Assembly (NCBI RefSeq): GCF_049723905.1
Contig: NZ_JBJKFD010000001.1
Span: forward strand, 3,534,001 to 3,598,000
Reading direction: 5' to 3'
DNA: 64,000 nt
DNA from: G963665185 sp049723905
GTDB taxonomy: Bacteria; Desulfobacterota; Desulfovibrionia; Desulfovibrionales; Desulfovibrionaceae
Position 1 is the first letter of the stretch. The number at the start of each line of letters is the position of its first letter. The position numbers and the translations under genes were made by a program. Shown one piece after another: positions 61,136 to 64,000 of this stretch. The notes beneath the pieces are model-generated. The model was given only the letters and a program-made list of their open reading frames with translations. It was not told where the DNA came from and made no database searches.

Positions 61136-62203
61136 ATGAATTGGGACTGGGAAAAACTACAGGAAAAACGGCAGCGGCAGGATGGGGGCCCACCACAGGG
61201 GCCTGATTTCAAAGATATCAACGACCGCTTGAAAAAGTTCAAGCTGATCAGGCCCGGAAGCGGCGGGGCCAAGCTTATTTTTTTGGCCCTCGTGCTTTTG
61301 TGGGCGGGCAGCGGTATTTACATCGTAGAGCCTGACGAAGTCGGCGTTGTACAGCGTTTCGGCGCGTACGACAGAATTACCGGCCCCGGGCCGCACTATC
61401 ACATGCCTTTCCCTCTGGAAAGCGTGCAGACGCCGCGCGTTACGGAAATTCAACGTATCGAAATCGGCTTCCGTTCCCGCGGACGGGGGGGCAAGTTCGA
61501 CCAGGGAAATATTCGCCTTGTGCCGGATGAAGCCCTGATGCTGACCGGCGACGAAAACATTGTCGACGTGCAGTTCATCGTCCAGTTCCAGATAAAAGAC
61601 CCCAAAAATTATCTGTTCAACGTGGATAATCCCGTGGAAACCGTGAAAAGCGCCGCCGAGTCCGCCATGCGCGAAGTTATCGGCAAGAACAAGATCGATA
61701 GCGCGCTGACCTCGGGCAAGCTGGAAATCCAGGTGCAGACCATGGACCTGCTGCAACAGATTATGGACCGCTATAAGGCCGGTGTCCGTATTGTCGCAGT
61801 CCAGCTGCAGAACGTTCATCCGCCGAATGAGGTTGTCGAGGCCTTCAAAGACGTGGCCAGTGCCCGAGAGGACAAGAGCCGCTTCATCAACGAGGCCGAC
61901 GCCTACCGCAACGACTTGATCCCCAAGGCCCGCGGACAGGCTTCCGTGGTCATCAACGACGCGCAGGCATACAAGGAGTCCGCCATTCTCAAAGCCAAGG
62001 GCGACGCAGCCCGGTTCAAGAATGTGCTGAGGGAATACGTCAAGGCTCCCGATATTACGCGTAAGCGTATGTATCTGGAAACTATGGAGGAAATCCTCTC
62101 CGATCCGACGGTTCGGAAGATGGTTCTTTCGGACGAGGCCATGCGGCGCGCTTTGCCCTATCTGCCTTTGAATCAATTGGGCGGCGGCCAGGGGGGTAAA
62201 TAA
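61136..62203 (+). CDS. hflK: FtsH protease modulator HflK
   Basis: 355 aa membrane-anchored SPFH-domain protein that, with HflC, forms a cage around FtsH. An acidic, Gln-rich N-terminus is followed by a membrane segment (about 43-62) and the SPFH domain starting IVEPDEVGVVQRFGAY. A long helix with ADAYRNDLIPKARGQA is in the second half. The ATG at 61136 gives MNWDWEKLQEK, a standard HflK start; the frame upstream has no ribosome site. Its stop overlaps the hflC start by one base (TAATG). Confidence 0.95.
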   Translation: MNWDWEKLQEKRQRQDGGPPQGPDFKDINDRLKKFKLIRPGSGGAKLIFLALVLLWAGSGIYIVEPDEVGVVQRFGAYDRITGPGPHYHMPFPLESVQTPRVTEIQRIEIGFRSRGRGGKFDQGNIRLVPDEALMLTGDENIVDVQFIVQFQIKDPKNYLFNVDNPVETVKSAAESAMREVIGKNKIDSALTSGKLEIQVQTMDLLQQIMDRYKAGVRIVAVQLQNVHPPNEVVEAFKDVASAREDKSRFINEADAYRNDLIPKARGQASVVINDAQAYKESAILKAKGDAARFKNVLREYVKAPDITRKRMYLETMEEILSDPTVRKMVLSDEAMRRALPYLPLNQLGGGQGGK

Positions 62204-63060
62204 TGAAACGTTCACCCGTAATCGTCATTCTGGTGGCCGTGCTTGCCCTTGTGGCCCTGCAGCAGAGCGCCTTTATTGTGGACCAGACCGAAACGGCCCT
62301 GGTGCTGCAGCTCGGCAAGCCCGTGCGCGGCGCCCAGGCTCCGGGCCTGCACTTCAAGCTGCCCTTTGTGCAGAACATCATCTTCTTTGATGCGCGTCTG
62401 CTGAACTACGATGCCCAGCCGTCTGAAGTCCTGACCAAGGACAAGAAGACCATGGAAGTGGACAACTACTCCAAGTGGCGCATTGCCGACCCGCTCAAGT
62501 TCTACACCACGGTGCGCAGCATCCCGCGTGCCCAGGCCCGCCTGGACGACATCATCTATTCGGAGATGCGTGTGGCGCTTGGTAAGTACACGCTTATCGA
62601 GATCGTTTCGTCCAAGCGTGCGGAAATCATGGAGCAGGTGACGCGCGAGTCCAACAAGCTGATCAACCAGTTCGGCATCATGGTCAACGACGTGCGCATC
62701 AAGGGCACCGACCTTCCGCCGGAAAACGCGCGCGCCATTTACGGACGCATGCGCGCGGAACGTGAACGGCAGGCTCGCCAGTATCGTTCCGAAGGTAAGG
62801 AAGAGGCTGCCAAGATCAAGGCCTCTACAGACAAGGAGCGGTCCATCATCCTGGCCGAAGCCGGAAGACAGGCTGAAATCCTGGAAGGTGAGGGCGATGC
62901 TGAATCGATCAAGATTTACGCCGACGCCCTGAACCGTGATCCCCACTTCTACGAATTCCAGAGAAGTCTGAAAGCGTACAAGGCCGGGCTCAAGAACGGC
63001 ACAACCTTTGTGCTTACTCCGAAAAACGAGTTCCTGCGCTACATGGCTTCGCCCAAGTAG
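62203..63060 (+). CDS. hflC: FtsH protease modulator HflC
   Basis: 285 aa partner of HflK. One N-terminal membrane segment (about 5-22) precedes the SPFH domain beginning FIVDQTETALVLQLGKPV. NDVRIKGTDLPPENARAIYGRMRAERER, cited by core GTDLPPENARAIYGRMRAER, and YRSEGKEEAAKIKA are standard for HflC. It is translationally coupled to hflK and ends in a strong terminator. Confidence 0.96.
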   Translation: MKRSPVIVILVAVLALVALQQSAFIVDQTETALVLQLGKPVRGAQAPGLHFKLPFVQNIIFFDARLLNYDAQPSEVLTKDKKTMEVDNYSKWRIADPLKFYTTVRSIPRAQARLDDIIYSEMRVALGKYTLIEIVSSKRAEIMEQVTRESNKLINQFGIMVNDVRIKGTDLPPENARAIYGRMRAERERQARQYRSEGKEEAAKIKASTDKERSIILAEAGRQAEILEGEGDAESIKIYADALNRDPHFYEFQRSLKAYKAGLKNGTTFVLTPKNEFLRYMASPK

Positions 63061-63083
63061 CCGGAACGTTGATATGAAATAAA

Positions 63084-63117
63084 GAAGGGTCGCTCTTTGG
63101 AGCGGCCCTTCTTTTTG
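63084..63117 (+). terminator. Terminator after hflKC
   Basis: GAAGGGTCGCTC / GAGCGGCCCTTC stem with a TTTG loop (one G-T pair), followed by TTTTTG. Confidence 0.92.
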
Positions 63118-63129
63118 TCGCGGGCAACA

Positions 63130-63166
63130 TGAAAAAGGCCGCTTCCCAAAAAGAAGCGGCCTTTCT
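63130..63166 (-). terminator. Terminator after trpS
   Basis: AAAGGCCGCTTC (63134-63145) and GAAGCGGCCTTT (63153-63164); on the minus strand the stem is followed by a TTTTTC run. Confidence 0.88.
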
Positions 63167-63191
63167 CTGTGCGAAAGAAAGAGGGAAAAAA

Positions 63192-64000
63192 TTAAATCTT
63201 ACGGATGCCCACGGCGTGGCGTACTTTCTCGAGCAGCGGAACCGTGTACTCGCGCGCTTTTTCCGCACCGTGCAGTAAGGTGGCTTCAATGTATCCCGGA
63301 TCGTCCATGAGCTCCTTGTAGCGTTTGCGAGGAGCTTCCAGGTGCGCATTCAGGTAGTCGAACAGTTCTGTTTTCATGGTTCCCCAGGAAATCCCCTGGG
63401 CATAGCGTTCCCGCATGGTTGCCACTTCTTCCGGCGTGGCAAATGCCGAATACATGGCAAACAGGGTGCAGGTATCCGGGTCTTTGGGTTCGTCCGGGCC
63501 CAGGGAGTTCGTTGTGATCCGCATGATGCGTTTTCTGAAATCCTTTTCCGCCAGGAAGATGGGGAGGACGTTGTCGTAGCTTTTGCTCATCTTCCGGCCG
63601 TCCGTTCCCTGCAACAGAGGGATCTTTTCGTCGATCATCGCTTCCGGCAGGATGAATGTTTCCCCGTAAAGGCGGTTGAAGCTTTCGGCAATGTCGCGTG
63701 CCATTTCAAGATGCTGCTTCTGGTCCTTGCCAACGGGAACGTACTTGGCATTGAAGATCAGAATGTCGGCCGCCATCAGCACCGGGTAGCAGAACAGCCC
63801 TACATTGATATTTCTATCCGGGTCCGAGTCTTTTTCCTGAGTATTCTTGTCTACCGCAGCCTTGTAGGCGTGGGCCCGGTTCATAAGCCCCTTGGGGGTT
63901 ACGCACTGGAGAATCCAGGTAAGCTCCGGCGTTTCGTGGATGTCGGACTGGCGGTACAGGGTGACCCTGTCCGGGTCCAGGCCCAAAGCCATCCACGAGG
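63192..64000 (-). CDS. trpS: Tryptophanyl-tRNA synthetase (partial, C-terminal part)
   Basis: The last 269 codons of a class I synthetase; the N-terminus with the HIGH motif lies beyond the right edge. VGLFCYPVLMAADILIF, the VPVGKDQKQHLEMARDIA block and the KMSKS motif in GRKMSKSYDN are diagnostic of TrpRS. DEPKDPDTCTLFAMYSAFA and a GISWGTMKTEL region follow. The end is complete, with a terminator behind it. Confidence 0.95.
   Translation of the reverse strand, partial: SWMALGLDPDRVTLYRQSDIHETPELTWILQCVTPKGLMNRAHAYKAAVDKNTQEKDSDPDRNINVGLFCYPVLMAADILIFNAKYVPVGKDQKQHLEMARDIAESFNRLYGETFILPEAMIDEKIPLLQGTDGRKMSKSYDNVLPIFLAEKDFRKRIMRITTNSLGPDEPKDPDTCTLFAMYSAFATPEEVATMRERYAQGISWGTMKTELFDYLNAHLEAPRKRYKELMDDPGYIEATLLHGAEKAREYTVPLLEKVRHAVGIRKI

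Overview
The window looks like chromosome from a GC-rich deltaproteobacterial sulfate reducer of the Desulfovibrionaceae type. This is inferred from gene order (rpsB-tsf-pyrH-frr-uppS-cdsA-dxr-rseP; rnpB-ispDF-cysS), the fused IspDF, a FapA-like gene next to motAB, a GGDGT/PKTIDND phosphofructokinase, an HdrD-like iron-sulfur protein, and the many GC-rich hairpin repeats between genes. No rRNA, tRNA or CRISPR array was seen. Most of the window is housekeeping sequence.

Layout. 0-13 kb: hsp20-htpX, phosphofructokinase, cobT, serB, rsfS-gpmI-zinc ribbon, and hisC flanked by two acetyltransferase-like proteins. 13-21.6 kb: one long minus-strand run, rpsB-tsf-pyrH-frr-uppS-cdsA-dxr-rseP-tsaB, covering translation, UMP synthesis and envelope lipid/isoprenoid synthesis. 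21.9-25.2 kb: FapA-like, motA, PomB-like motB and a flavin reductase. 25.2-28.4 kb: RNase P RNA, ispDF, cysS.

28.6-39.9 kb is the accessory region. It holds a protein with a complete eukaryotic-type FYVE zinc finger behind a Cys/His domain, a DUF6790-like membrane protein, an orphan HdrD-like Fe-S protein, an AT-richer gene with a permuted papain-like His...Asn-Cys signature, and a minus-strand cluster (SLC13 transporter, thioredoxin, aryl-sulfate sulfotransferase without a signal peptide, SDR dehydrogenase). A Crp/Fnr regulator is divergent to that cluster. An intact IS3-family element with a 3-bp target duplication sits just behind the regulator.

40-64 kb returns to core genes: serS, a secreted choloylglycine hydrolase-like enzyme, a DUF169 protein, dnaE, class II aldolase, a CheY-like receiver, two half-length FUSC proteins, coaX, eno, folD, a LysE exporter, a DUF3124 protein, a phosphohexomutase, hflKC and the 3' part of trpS.

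Two things stand out. First, the FYVE/papain-like gene pair resembles host-directed effectors. Second, a dispersed 124-bp palindrome (seven copies, three in tandem) has stem sequences that change in a compensating way while the internal-loop sequences stay fixed, which points to selection on a folded structure. All functional statements rest on motif reading by eye; no database search was possible.
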